From an uncultured Pelagibacteraceae bacterium (GTDB taxonomy: Bacteria > Pseudomonadota > Alphaproteobacteria > Pelagibacterales > Pelagibacteraceae), in contig CACDHZ010000003.1 of the NCBI GenBank assembly GCA_902552705.1, positions 1 through 64,000 of the forward strand: a DNA stretch of 64,000 bases. Reading direction: 5' to 3'. This document shows, in pieces, positions 20,184-30,479 of the stretch. The notes under the pieces were generated by a model, which saw only the letters and a list, made by a program, of their open reading frames with translations, ran no database searches and was not told the origin of the DNA. Both the position numbers and the translations under genes were made by a program. How positions within the stretch are numbered: position 1 is the first letter of the stretch; the number at the start of each line of letters is the position of its first letter.

Positions 20184-21362
20184 ATGCAAAAATTTAAAAC
20201 AGTTGATGAGCTTGTAAATCAACTAAAACCAGAAAGACCAGTTTATTGTATTAGAAAAAATTCAATACATATTGCGTCAAAAACTTTTCAAAATAAATTT
20301 CCTGGTAAAATCCTTTATGCTGTAAAAACTAATCCACATCCTGAAGTTTTAAAAACTTTAGTTAATTCTGGAATAGACAATTTCGACATAGCTTCAATTA
20401 AAGAAATTGAAGATATTAAAAAAATTAAACCGGATGCGAAATGCTTTTATATGCATACTATCAAGAGTAGAGAAAGTATTAAAGAAGCATATTTTAAATA
20501 CAATATCAGAACTTATTCACTAGATACAAAAGATGAATTAATTAAAATCATAGAGTCCACAAATAATGCAAAAGACTTGGAGTTATTTGTAAGAGTGGCA
20601 GTTTCAAATGAACACGCAGAAATAGATTTATCTAAAAAATTTGGAGCATTAGGATCTGAAGCATCTGCACTATTAAGATTAACAAAACAATATGCAAAAA
20701 AAATTGGCCTAAGTTTTCATGTTGGGTCTCAATGTATGCATCCAATTTCTTATGCTAAAGGAATAACAGAAATAGGAAACATAATTAAAAAAACAAAAAT
20801 TATCCCTGATTATATTAATGTTGGTGGAGGTTTTCCAACCATATATCCTGATTTGATTCCTCAATCTTTAGATAATTATTTCAAAGAAATAAAAAAAACA
20901 TTAGAAAACTTAAAATTACAAAAACTTCCAGAAATATTATGTGAACCAGGAAGAGCATTAGTGGCGGAAAGTGGTTCAACTATTATAAGAGTTAATCTAA
21001 GAAAAAAACAAAAACTTTATATTAACGATGGAACATATGGAACTCTTTTCGATGGAGGCACTCCTAATATAGTTTTTCCCTCTCGACTAATTAAAAATGG
21101 AAAAATAATTTCTAAAAAATTAACTGCTTTCGATTTTTATGGACCAACTTGTGACAGTATGGATTATATGAAAGGTCCCTTTTTGCTACCAAACAATATT
21201 AAAGAAAATGACTATATTGAATTAGGACAACTTGGTGCTTATGGTTTAACTTTTAGAACTCAATTTAATGGTTATTATTCAGATGAAATTTATGAAGTCG
21301 AAGACAATCCGATAATGACAATGTATAGCAAAGATATTAGTAAAGCTATATTAGTTGCTTAA
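20184..21362 (+). CDS. Type III (alanine-racemase fold) ornithine/lysine decarboxylase
   Basis: PGKILYAVKTNPHPEVLKTL (PLP Lys), FHVGSQC, VGGGFP, CEPGRALVAESG, YGPTCDSMD; likely start is the ATG at 20184, not the TTG at 20169. Confidence 0.92.
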   Translation: MQKFKTVDELVNQLKPERPVYCIRKNSIHIASKTFQNKFPGKILYAVKTNPHPEVLKTLVNSGIDNFDIASIKEIEDIKKIKPDAKCFYMHTIKSRESIKEAYFKYNIRTYSLDTKDELIKIIESTNNAKDLELFVRVAVSNEHAEIDLSKKFGALGSEASALLRLTKQYAKKIGLSFHVGSQCMHPISYAKGITEIGNIIKKTKIIPDYINVGGGFPTIYPDLIPQSLDNYFKEIKKTLENLKLQKLPEILCEPGRALVAESGSTIIRVNLRKKQKLYINDGTYGTLFDGGTPNIVFPSRLIKNGKIISKKLTAFDFYGPTCDSMDYMKGPFLLPNNIKENDYIELGQLGAYGLTFRTQFNGYYSDEIYEVEDNPIMTMYSKDISKAILVA

Positions 21363-22405
21363 TGTCAGAAAATAAAAATTTAGGTCATAATAGTAAAAAA
21401 GATTTTTTAAAAAATCCTGTAGAACATATTGATATCACCTCATTTGACTCAAGAAAAATAATATCATCAATGAAAAAAATGTCTTTTGTTTCAAGAGAAA
21501 CAGCAAATGCTGCTGATATATTTAACGAAATGATTAAAGATAAAGAGTGTACAATTTTTTTAACTTTAGCTGGATCAACATCTGCAGCAGGGTGTATGCA
21601 CATTTATAGAGATATGATAAAATACAATATGGTTGATGCTATTGTAGCTACAGGAGCATCGATTATTGATATGGATTTTTTTGAGGCTCTTGGATTCAAG
21701 CATTATCAAGGTTCTCAATTTCAGGATGATACTGAATTAAGAAAGAATTATATAGATAGGATTTATGACACTTACATAGATGAAGATGAGCTCCAAATGT
21801 GCGACAAAACAATTTGTGAAATAGCAAATAGATTAAAACCAAGAAGCTATACATCTAGAGAATTCATTTATGAAATGGGAAAGTATTTAAAAAACAATGC
21901 TAAAAAGAAAGAATCCCTAATAGAAACTGCATATGAAAACAATGTCCCAATTTTTTGTCCAGCTTTCACTGACTCAAGTGCTGGATTTGGGTTGGTCATG
22001 CATCAAGAAAAAAACCCAAAAAACCATATTACTATAGACTCAATTCGTGAATTTCGTGAGCTTACTGAAATAAAAATTAGATCAAAAGGATCTGGATTAT
22101 TCATGATTGGAGGTGGTGTTCCAAAAAATTTCATTCAAGATACAGTAATTTGTGCCGAGCTTCTTGGAAAAGAAGTAGATATGCATAAATATGCGATTCA
22201 AATAACAGTTGCTGATACAAGAGATGGTGCATGTAGTAGTTCTACCTTAAAAGAAGCAAGTTCTTGGGGAAAAGTAGATGTAACAAAGGAACAAATGGTT
22301 TTTGCTGAAGCAACAAGTGTTCTTCCTCTAATTGCAAGTGATGCTTATCATAATGGTGAATGGAAAAATAGAATTAGAAAAAATTTTTCAAAAATATTTG
22401 GGTAA
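21362..22405 (+). CDS. Deoxyhypusine synthase-like protein
   Basis: LTLAGSTSAAGCMHIYRDMIKYNMVDAIVATGASIIDMDF; PIFCPAFTDSSAGFG; FMIGGGVPKNF; EASSWGKV with predicted catalytic Lys. Confidence 0.9.
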   Translation: MSENKNLGHNSKKDFLKNPVEHIDITSFDSRKIISSMKKMSFVSRETANAADIFNEMIKDKECTIFLTLAGSTSAAGCMHIYRDMIKYNMVDAIVATGASIIDMDFFEALGFKHYQGSQFQDDTELRKNYIDRIYDTYIDEDELQMCDKTICEIANRLKPRSYTSREFIYEMGKYLKNNAKKKESLIETAYENNVPIFCPAFTDSSAGFGLVMHQEKNPKNHITIDSIREFRELTEIKIRSKGSGLFMIGGGVPKNFIQDTVICAELLGKEVDMHKYAIQITVADTRDGACSSSTLKEASSWGKVDVTKEQMVFAEATSVLPLIASDAYHNGEWKNRIRKNFSKIFG

Positions 22406-22408
22406 AAA

Positions 22409-23287
22409 TTGAATTTCTTATCAAACAAACAGGGTTTTCTTGGAATAGACAATAAATTTAAAATTAAAGAAAAAGCAATAATTGTTCCGTTTGGTCTAGA
22501 AAAAACAGTTAGCTATGGTGGTGGAACAAAGAACGGTCCTAAAGAAATTATTAAAGCCTCTCATCAAGTTGAATTGTACGATGAGGAGTTAGGTTGCGAA
22601 CCTTACAAAAAAATTGGAATTAGAACATTAAAACCATTTAAAATTGATAAAAATATAAAAAAAGCATTAACTAAAATGTCAAAAATAAATGAAGAAATTT
22701 TAAATAAAAAAATTTTTCCTTTAACTTTAGGAGGTGAACATTCAATAACCCCCGGCTGCATAGCTCCATTTGCAAAAAAATATAAAAAATTATGTTTATT
22801 ACATTTTGATGCACATGCTGATTTAAGAGAAAGTTACAATGGAGAAAAATTTTCTCATGCTTCAGCAATAAAAAGATGTCTAGATTATAAAAATATTTCG
22901 GTAATATCTTTTGGTATAAGAAATATTTCTCAAAGTGAAATTCCATATTTAAAAAAAAATTCTTCTAGAATTAATATTTTTTGGGCTAAAGACAAAAAAA
23001 AATGGAATTTAAATAAATTTAAAAAAATGATTAAAAATAAAACAGTTTATTTAACTTTTGATGTCGATGGGTTTGACTCTAGTATAATGCCAGCAACAGG
23101 AACACCTGAACCAGGGGGTATTTTTTGGGATGAAACTTTAGAAATAATTAAGATAGCTAATAAAAATTCAAATATTGTTGGTGCAGATATAAATGAACTT
23201 GCTCCTATAAAAGGATTTAACTCATATAACTTTTTAGTAGCAAAGTTGGCTTATAAGATTTTATCTTACAAATTTTTATATAAATAA
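22409..23287 (+). CDS. speB: Agmatinase/ureohydrolase family protein
   Basis: LGGEHSITPGC, LLHFDAHADLRESY, VYLTFDVDGFDSSIMPATGTPEPGG; TTG start likely. Confidence 0.9.
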   Translation: MNFLSNKQGFLGIDNKFKIKEKAIIVPFGLEKTVSYGGGTKNGPKEIIKASHQVELYDEELGCEPYKKIGIRTLKPFKIDKNIKKALTKMSKINEEILNKKIFPLTLGGEHSITPGCIAPFAKKYKKLCLLHFDAHADLRESYNGEKFSHASAIKRCLDYKNISVISFGIRNISQSEIPYLKKNSSRINIFWAKDKKKWNLNKFKKMIKNKTVYLTFDVDGFDSSIMPATGTPEPGGIFWDETLEIIKIANKNSNIVGADINELAPIKGFNSYNFLVAKLAYKILSYKFLYK

Positions 23288-23290
23288 TTA

Positions 23291-23839
23291 TTAAACAGTA
23301 CTAACTTTTCTTAATAATAGTCTAAATGGAATTAACATAATTAATGCAACAAAAATTTTAACTGTTAAATCCCCTAACGACAGAGTGAACCAAGGTATTC
23401 CTGTTGCATAAAACGCTATGGAAAAAAATAGAAAAGTATCAATAGTAGAACCAATTAAAGATGATGTTAAAGGTGCAATAAACCATTTTTTTTTTCTCAA
23501 TTTATCAAAAATTTGAACATCAATTAATTGAGCCACTATAAAAGCTGTTCCTGAACCGATTGCTATTCTAATAGAAATTAAATCTGTGAAATTTGTTGAG
23601 AATAAGACTGTAAAACAAATACCAATAGTAAATCCTATATATACAATTTTTTTTGCGTATATTTTTCCATAAAATCTATTTGAAATATCAGTTATTAAAA
23701 ATGCTATTGGATAACTAAATGCTCCATAAGTTAATATTTCATTTAACCCAAAATAATTTATTGGAAATTGTACTAAATAATTAGATATTAAAACAACAAC
23801 TCCCATTAAAAATGAAAGCGTTAAAAAAGCTCTATTCAT
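23291..23839 (-). CDS. Queuosine precursor transporter (VUT/YhhQ family)
   Basis: LNEILTYGAFSYPIAFLITDISNRFYGKIYAKKIVYIGF; GSGTAFIVAQLIDVQIFDKLR. Confidence 0.9.
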   Translation of the reverse strand: MNRAFLTLSFLMGVVVLISNYLVQFPINYFGLNEILTYGAFSYPIAFLITDISNRFYGKIYAKKIVYIGFTIGICFTVLFSTNFTDLISIRIAIGSGTAFIVAQLIDVQIFDKLRKKKWFIAPLTSSLIGSTIDTFLFFSIAFYATGIPWFTLSLGDLTVKIFVALIMLIPFRLLLRKVSTV

Positions 23840-24162
23840 TATGCTGTTTTGCTAGAGGATGTTTTTGTATCTTTTTTTATAAATGGCGATTTAATTAATA
23901 AACTTTTTTTTAATTTTTTTAGCCTTGGTGAGATATCTTTGTTTTTTACAGATTTTAAAAAACGATCAAAAGTTCCTTTTTTATCAACACATCTCATACC
24001 AGCGTTGCTTACTGTTAAAGTTAAATTTCTTTTTAGAAGTTCACTTCTAAATTTAACTTTTTTTAAATTAGGTAAAAATCTCCTGTTAGTTTTATTATTA
24101 GCATGACTAACATTGTGACCTCTCATTGGTATTTTACCGGTTAATTCACATTTTTTTGACAT
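23839..24162 (-). CDS. rpmB: 50S ribosomal protein L28 with C-terminal extension
   Basis: [36 protein letters not shown]. Confidence 0.97.
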   Translation of the reverse strand: MSKKCELTGKIPMRGHNVSHANNKTNRRFLPNLKKVKFRSELLKRNLTLTVSNAGMRCVDKKGTFDRFLKSVKNKDISPRLKKLKKSLLIKSPFIKKDTKTSSSKTA

Positions 24163-24223
24163 AATATTTTAAGACTATATAGGATGAGATAAAGAGATCG
24201 TCAAGTTTATAAGATTTAAGTCA

Positions 24224-25267
24224 CTATTTTTTTCCTATAATTTCTGCGAAATTTCTTACACCATCTTTTATTAATAATTCTTTAAGCTCTTTTTTAATCA
24301 TATTAACTATATTAGGTCCCCGAAATACCATTCCTGTATAAAGTTGAATATAATTTGCACCTGCTAAAAATTTTTCATAGGCACTTTTTCCCGAGTCTAC
24401 TCCTCCAACTCCAATAATTTTAATTCTTCCATCAAGAATTTTGTAAAATTTACTTATTAATTTCGTAGATTTTTCTTGAATTGGTTTTCCTGAAAGACCA
24501 CCTTTTTGATATTTCTGGATATTATTTAAACTATCTCTAGAAGAGTCTGATGAATTTGAGATTATAACTGCTTCAATATTATTGCTTAAAAGAACTTCAG
24601 TAATTTTTTTTACTTCTTTATCGTCAATATCAGGTGACACTTTAACCGCTATTGGGATTTTAGAACTTAAATTTTGTTTCTCTTTATCAATAGTCTCTAG
24701 TAATTTTGTTAATTTTGTTTGTTCATGAAAATTTCTTAAGTCTTCAGTATTTGGTGAAGAAATATTTATTGTAATATAATCGGCTACTTCATGAAAAGTC
24801 TTAAAACAAACTAAGTAATCTTCAAGTCTATTTTCTGTATCTTTGTTTGGTCCTATATTAATTCCAAGTAAACCGATTTGCCTGTTAGATTTAATTCTAT
24901 CAAAAATATTTTTAGCACCTAAATTATTGAAACCGAGTCTATTTATTAGTGCTTCATCCTCAACCAATCTAAATACTCTTGGTTTAGGATTTCCATATTG
25001 TTTAAGTGGAGTGATAGTACCAACTTCGACAAAACCAAAACCTAATTTAAATAAAGAATTATATACTTCAGCATTTTTATCAAAACCAGCCGCCATACCA
25101 ATTGGGTTATCTAAATCTTTATTGAATAATTTTGTTTTAAACAAAGGATTATTTTTATCCTCTTCTAAAACATTTGGAATAAAGTTAAACTTTAATGATT
25201 TTATAGCTAAATTGTGAGCTATCTCTGGATCTAATTTAAAAATTAAAGATCTTAAATTTGAAAACAT
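24224..25267 (-). CDS. pyrD: Quinone-dependent dihydroorotate dehydrogenase
   Basis: NPIGMAAGFDKNAEVYNSL, GFVEVGTITPLKQYGNPKPRVFRL, INRLGFNN, ITINISSPNT, GGLSGKPI. Confidence 0.97.
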   Translation of the reverse strand: MFSNLRSLIFKLDPEIAHNLAIKSLKFNFIPNVLEEDKNNPLFKTKLFNKDLDNPIGMAAGFDKNAEVYNSLFKLGFGFVEVGTITPLKQYGNPKPRVFRLVEDEALINRLGFNNLGAKNIFDRIKSNRQIGLLGINIGPNKDTENRLEDYLVCFKTFHEVADYITINISSPNTEDLRNFHEQTKLTKLLETIDKEKQNLSSKIPIAVKVSPDIDDKEVKKITEVLLSNNIEAVIISNSSDSSRDSLNNIQKYQKGGLSGKPIQEKSTKLISKFYKILDGRIKIIGVGGVDSGKSAYEKFLAGANYIQLYTGMVFRGPNIVNMIKKELKELLIKDGVRNFAEIIGKK

Positions 25268-26829
25268 TATTTAATCTTATTTAATATAAGATCTTTTGTT
25301 TCTTTAACACCAAAAAAACTTATAAAAAAACCCATTCGCGGACCATTTTCATCCCCAAATACAACTTCATAAATCAATTTAAACCAATCTCTAAGATTCT
25401 CTGAATATCCGTTTTCTTTTCCAGTAGAATAAATTAAAGTTTGGATATCCTCTGGAGCCATTTTATCATTACATTTATCTAAAGTCTTCACTAGCGCTTC
25501 TAAAGCTAATTTCTCATTGTTGTTTGGTTTTTTATATTTTTTTTTTAATTTAATAATGTCATTAAAATATTTAATTGCATATCCAACTAATTTATCAAAT
25601 ATTGGGTACTCATTTTCTGAAAGATTTGTCTTATATTTTTTGACAAATTTCCACAGTAGCTCTTTATTATCTGCATTACTTGTTTCTACTAGATTAAGTA
25701 ACATAGAAAATGACATAATCATATTTTCTTTTGGAACTTTACTGTTATGTACGTGCCATGCAGGATTCATCAATAATTGTAATTCATTTTGAGTTTTTGC
25801 TTTATCAATGTAATCCAAATATTCATCTACAGTTTTAGGAACAATTTCTTTATATAGTTTTTTTGCTCTTTTTGGATTTTGATACATGTACAAAGATAGA
25901 CTTTCGGGAGATGCATATTCTAACCACTGATCAATTGTAATTCCGTTACCTTTAGATTTTGAAATTTTTTCTCCTTTTTCATCTAAAAAAAGTTCATAGG
26001 CAAAACCAGAAGGATTTTTTTTTCCAATAAGATTTATTATTTTTGAGGATAAAATTGCACTCTCTATAAGATCCTTTCCATACATCTCAAAATCTACATC
26101 TAAAGCATACCATCTCATGGCCCAATCAACTTTCCATTGAAGCTTACACTCACCATTTAAAATACTAGTTTCTAATTTTTTTCCATTATTATCAAAAATA
26201 ATTTTAGATTTTTCTTTTAATATTTCTAAAACTGGAATTTCTAAAACTCTATTGGTTTCAGGGCATATAGGTAAAAATGGACTATAAGTTTTTTGACGTT
26301 CCTTACCAAGCGTTGGCAAAATAATATTCATAATTTCTTGATAATTTTCTAAAATTTTTTGCAATGTAGAATTAAAAGTTCCATTTTTATAAAGAACTGA
26401 TGAACTTTTGAAATTATACTTAAAATTAAAATTATCTAAAAAACTCTTTAACATTTCATTATTATGCTCACCAAAACTAGAAAATTTCTTAAATGGATCT
26501 GGAATTTGAGTTAATGGTTTATGTAGATTGTCATTTAAAAGTTTTTGATTAGGAACATTCTCAGGAACTTTTCTTAATCCATCCATATCATCAGAAAATG
26601 TAATTATCTCAGCTGGTAAATCTGTTAAATGCTTTAATGCATTAACCATCATTGAAGTTCTGGCAACTTCCCCAAAAGTTCCTATATGAGGAAGTCCACT
26701 TGGGCCGTAACCAGTCTGTAAAATAATCTTGCCTTTTTTTTCAATAAAAGATTTTCTTTCACGCAATAATTTTTTAGCCTCAACGAAGGGCCAAGCATTA
26801 GTTTTATTTAAATTATCTTTTTCTATCAC
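25267..26829 (-). CDS. lysK: Class I lysyl-tRNA synthetase
   Basis: GPSGLPHIGTFGEVARTSMM (HIGH) and KISKSKGNG (KMSKS) with class I LysRS flanks. Confidence 0.94.
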   Translation of the reverse strand: MIEKDNLNKTNAWPFVEAKKLLRERKSFIEKKGKIILQTGYGPSGLPHIGTFGEVARTSMMVNALKHLTDLPAEIITFSDDMDGLRKVPENVPNQKLLNDNLHKPLTQIPDPFKKFSSFGEHNNEMLKSFLDNFNFKYNFKSSSVLYKNGTFNSTLQKILENYQEIMNIILPTLGKERQKTYSPFLPICPETNRVLEIPVLEILKEKSKIIFDNNGKKLETSILNGECKLQWKVDWAMRWYALDVDFEMYGKDLIESAILSSKIINLIGKKNPSGFAYELFLDEKGEKISKSKGNGITIDQWLEYASPESLSLYMYQNPKRAKKLYKEIVPKTVDEYLDYIDKAKTQNELQLLMNPAWHVHNSKVPKENMIMSFSMLLNLVETSNADNKELLWKFVKKYKTNLSENEYPIFDKLVGYAIKYFNDIIKLKKKYKKPNNNEKLALEALVKTLDKCNDKMAPEDIQTLIYSTGKENGYSENLRDWFKLIYEVVFGDENGPRMGFFISFFGVKETKDLILNKIK

Positions 26830-26918
26830 TTTTATAATAACAAATATTATATTTATGGTGCTTTTCTTAATTCTTATAGAGTTGAAATTTTTTTACCATA
26901 AAATAATGTTCTTTTAAA

Positions 26919-28364
26919 ATGTCTAATTATAAAACAGTTTTTTTCATTTTGGGTATTTTACAAATTATTCTTGGATTATCTATGTTGATTCCAATTTTAA
27001 CACAAATTATCTACTCAGAAATTGACTCATCATTTATAGCTGCATCTATAATCTCTATTGTATTTGGTACATTATTTTTTTTAACAAATTTAAATCATGA
27101 TAAAAGGTTAAGTCTTCAACAAGCCTTCTTATTAACAGCGCTATCTTGGTTAAGTATTGCAATTTTTGGCTCTCTACCTTTTATTTTTTCAAATCTTGAA
27201 TTATCCATCACAGACTCATTTTTTGAGAGTATGTCTGGAATTACAACTACTGGATCAACTATTATACCAAATTTAGAAATAGCTCAAAAATCAATACTTT
27301 TATGGAGAGCTATGCTTCAATGGCTTGGTGGAATTGGTATAATCGTAATGGCAATAACTTTAATGCCTATTATGAATGTTGGTGGTATGCAGTTATTTAA
27401 AATTTCAAGTAGTGACTCGTCCGAAAAATTATTACCTAAATCCAAAGAAATAGCTTTAAGATTAATTTATGTTTATTTGGCATTAACAGCTTTATGCGCA
27501 TTAACTTATAAAATTTTTGGTATGAATATTTTTGATAGCATAACTCACTCTATGACTACAATTGCAACTGGTGGTTTTTCAAATTATAATGACTCGATAG
27601 GATATTTTAATAGCCTATCAATTGAAATTTCATCAATGATTTTTATTATTTTAGGAAGTTTACCCTTTATTGCTTATATAAAATTTTTGAACGGAAACAG
27701 ATCTATTTTTTTTTCAGATATTCAAATTAAATCTTTTATTAAGATAATAGTATTTTCAGTTCTTTTGCTCTCTATCTATATGTTTTTTCAAGTTGATAAT
27801 TTTTCTGAAATAAATTTAAGACCAATTTTTTTTAATATAATCTCTATATTAACAGGTACTGGATATGTAACAGGTGAATTTGATGTCTGGGGTAATTTTC
27901 CTCTAATTTTTTTCTTAATACTTATGTTTATTGGTGGATGTGCTGGCTCAACAACTTGTGGAATTAAAATCTTTAGAATTCAAATTTTATATATTTTTGT
28001 TACTAACCAACTTAAAAAAATTATTTATCCAAAAGGTATTTTCTTAATAAAATATGATAAAAATACTATTGATGATAAATTTATTGGTTCTATAATTTCA
28101 TTTATTTTTCTTTATCTAGTTATATTTTTTTTTATAACTGCTTTTTTATCATTTAGTGGTTTAGATTTTGTTACTTCAATATCAGGAGCAGCAACTTCAA
28201 TTTCAAATGTTGGTCCTGGAATGGGCTCTATAATTGGTCCTAGTGGGAATTTTGCTAGCTTACCAGACTTATCTAAATGGATTTTAAGTTTAGCGATGAT
28301 TTTAGGTAGACTCGAGTTGTTTGCAATACTAGTATTATTTTTACCATCTTTTTGGAGAAATTAA
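26919..28364 (+). CDS. trkH: TrkH family potassium uptake protein
   Basis: ESMSGITTTGSTII, GGIGIIVMAITLMPIMNVGGMQLFKIS, TTIATGGFSNYNDS, GGCAGSTTCGIKIFR. Confidence 0.95.
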   Translation: MSNYKTVFFILGILQIILGLSMLIPILTQIIYSEIDSSFIAASIISIVFGTLFFLTNLNHDKRLSLQQAFLLTALSWLSIAIFGSLPFIFSNLELSITDSFFESMSGITTTGSTIIPNLEIAQKSILLWRAMLQWLGGIGIIVMAITLMPIMNVGGMQLFKISSSDSSEKLLPKSKEIALRLIYVYLALTALCALTYKIFGMNIFDSITHSMTTIATGGFSNYNDSIGYFNSLSIEISSMIFIILGSLPFIAYIKFLNGNRSIFFSDIQIKSFIKIIVFSVLLLSIYMFFQVDNFSEINLRPIFFNIISILTGTGYVTGEFDVWGNFPLIFFLILMFIGGCAGSTTCGIKIFRIQILYIFVTNQLKKIIYPKGIFLIKYDKNTIDDKFIGSIISFIFLYLVIFFFITAFLSFSGLDFVTSISGAATSISNVGPGMGSIIGPSGNFASLPDLSKWILSLAMILGRLELFAILVLFLPSFWRN

Positions 28365-28366
28365 TT

Positions 28367-29743
28367 ATGTCCGAAATTAATAAACAATCATGGTTTGAGT
28401 CTCTAGTTGTTTATAAAGATATTAGAATGATAAGAATTCTTTTACTGGGAGCAATTAGTGGATTTCCTTGGGTATTAATTGCAAGTAGTTTGAGTCTCTG
28501 GCTTAAAGAAGAAGGTCTTAGTAGATCTACAATTGGATGGGCAGGATTAATTTTTGGAGTATACGCATTTAATTATTTGTGGGCACCAATTATAGATAGA
28601 GTTCAAATTCCTCTACTATCTAAAAAACTAGGTCATAGAAGAGGATGGATAGTTTTGATGCAAATAATTATTTTATCAAGTTTATTGATTTGGAGTATAA
28701 TTAATCCTACAGAAAATTTAACATTATTAATTGCTGTTGGTTTAGTTATTGCTATAGCTTCTGCAACTCAAGATATAACGGTAGATGCATTAAGGATTGA
28801 ACAGATAGATGAAAATGAGGGTAAATCTATGGCTGCTGGTGCTGCTATGGCTGTTGTAGGTTGGTGGACAGGTTACAAATTAGGTGGAGTTGTAGCTTTA
28901 TTCACAGCTGAATTTTTTCAAAATCTAGGTATAGCAGACTATTGGCAAACTACTTTCTTAGTTTTAGGTATTTTAATTATATTAATGAATATCGGATTAA
29001 TGTTTGTACATGAACCAATTGAGACAGATAGACAAAATAAACAAAAAGAGACTGACAAATTAATTGAGGAAAAACTTGGGTCTAATAATGTTATTACGAA
29101 CCTCATTGCTTATATTACAGGAACTATAGGTGGACCTATTATTAGTTTTTTTAAAAAAAATGGTTTTGCTATTGCAGCTGGAATTTTAGGGTTTGTTTTT
29201 TTGTTTAAAGTTGGTGAGGCATTCATGGGAAGAATGTCTATTATCTTTTATAAAGAAATTGGTTTTTCTAAAGGTCAAATTGCAATCTATTCAAAGGGAC
29301 TTGGTTGGATAACAACTGTTGTATTTACATTATTGGGTGGGGTAATGGCCATGAGAGCTGGAACAATTAAAACAATGTTCTTTGCAGGAGGACTTATGGC
29401 TGTAACAAATCTTTTATTTGCAGTTTTGGCATGGACTGGTAAATCTGAGATTTTATTTGCAATAGCTGTCATAGCCGATGATATAACCGCTGCTTTTGCA
29501 ACTGTAGCATTTGTTGCATTCATATCATTATTAGTTGATAGAACTTATACAGCAACACAATATGCTTTGCTTGCTTCAATTGGTACTGCTGGCAGAACTA
29601 CATTGGCTTCCTCTTCAGGAGCTTTAGTTGACTGGTTAAATGGAGATTGGGGAACATTTTTTATTTTAACAACTATAATGGTACTTCCCTCTTTAGTGTG
29701 CTTATGGCTAATAAAAAACAAAATTAAAATTGGTGAAAAATAA
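28367..29743 (+). CDS. MFS transporter, AmpG-like (muropeptide permease family)
   Basis: ISGFPWVLIASSLSLWLKEEGLSRSTIGWAGLIFGVYAFNYLWAPIIDR; ASATQDITVDALRIE; ATG at 28367 is a more likely start than TTG at 28352. Confidence 0.85.
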   Translation: MSEINKQSWFESLVVYKDIRMIRILLLGAISGFPWVLIASSLSLWLKEEGLSRSTIGWAGLIFGVYAFNYLWAPIIDRVQIPLLSKKLGHRRGWIVLMQIIILSSLLIWSIINPTENLTLLIAVGLVIAIASATQDITVDALRIEQIDENEGKSMAAGAAMAVVGWWTGYKLGGVVALFTAEFFQNLGIADYWQTTFLVLGILIILMNIGLMFVHEPIETDRQNKQKETDKLIEEKLGSNNVITNLIAYITGTIGGPIISFFKKNGFAIAAGILGFVFLFKVGEAFMGRMSIIFYKEIGFSKGQIAIYSKGLGWITTVVFTLLGGVMAMRAGTIKTMFFAGGLMAVTNLLFAVLAWTGKSEILFAIAVIADDITAAFATVAFVAFISLLVDRTYTATQYALLASIGTAGRTTLASSSGALVDWLNGDWGTFFILTTIMVLPSLVCLWLIKNKIKIGEK

Positions 29744-30479
29744 TTATTATTTTATATATAGTTTTTCGAATATCTATAAAAAGCCTTCACAATTATCTGA
29801 AGTAACTTCACAAATAATTTATGGAGAAAAATTTAAAATTTTGTCAAAAAATAAAAATTGGTTAAAAATTAAAACTTTATCTGATAATTATATTGGGTAT
29901 TTAAAAAATCCTAAATATGTAAAAAAGTTTAACCCTTATTTTAAAGTCAGTAATCTTAAAGCAAAAATTTTCAAAAAACCCAATATTAGCACAAATAGTT
30001 GGCTCCCACTTGGGTCAAAATTATCAGTCATAGAAGAAAATAAAAATTATATAAAAATTGAAAAAAATAAATGGATTAAAAGAAAAGATATTAAAAAAAT
30101 AGATCATAAAGAAAAAAATTTTGTTAAAATATTTAAAAAATTTTTAAATGTAAAATATATTTGGGGTGGTAAAACATATAAGGGTATCGATTGTTCAGCT
30201 TTATTACAAATATTTTTTACTTATAATAATTTATTTTATCCAAGAGATACGAAAGATCAGATTAAATATTCAAAAATAAATTTAAAAAAAATAAAATACA
30301 AAAAAGGAGATATCATATTTTGGAAAGGTCATGTTGCTATGTGTTTAAATTCAAGACAACTAATTCATGCTTATGGACCTGAAAAAAAAGTTATAATTAT
30401 GCCTATTGTCAAAACTATCAATAGAATTCAAAAAACTGCAAAACTTAATGTAAAAAAAATATCAATTATAAAATATTAA
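29730..30479 (+). CDS. SH3b-NlpC/P60 peptidase
   Basis: KYIWGGKTYKGIDCSALLQIFF ... GDIIFWKGHVAMCLNSRQLIHAYG gives Cys-His-His triad. Confidence 0.87.
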   Translation: MVKNNYYFIYSFSNIYKKPSQLSEVTSQIIYGEKFKILSKNKNWLKIKTLSDNYIGYLKNPKYVKKFNPYFKVSNLKAKIFKKPNISTNSWLPLGSKLSVIEENKNYIKIEKNKWIKRKDIKKIDHKEKNFVKIFKKFLNVKYIWGGKTYKGIDCSALLQIFFTYNNLFYPRDTKDQIKYSKINLKKIKYKKGDIIFWKGHVAMCLNSRQLIHAYGPEKKVIIMPIVKTINRIQKTAKLNVKKISIIKY

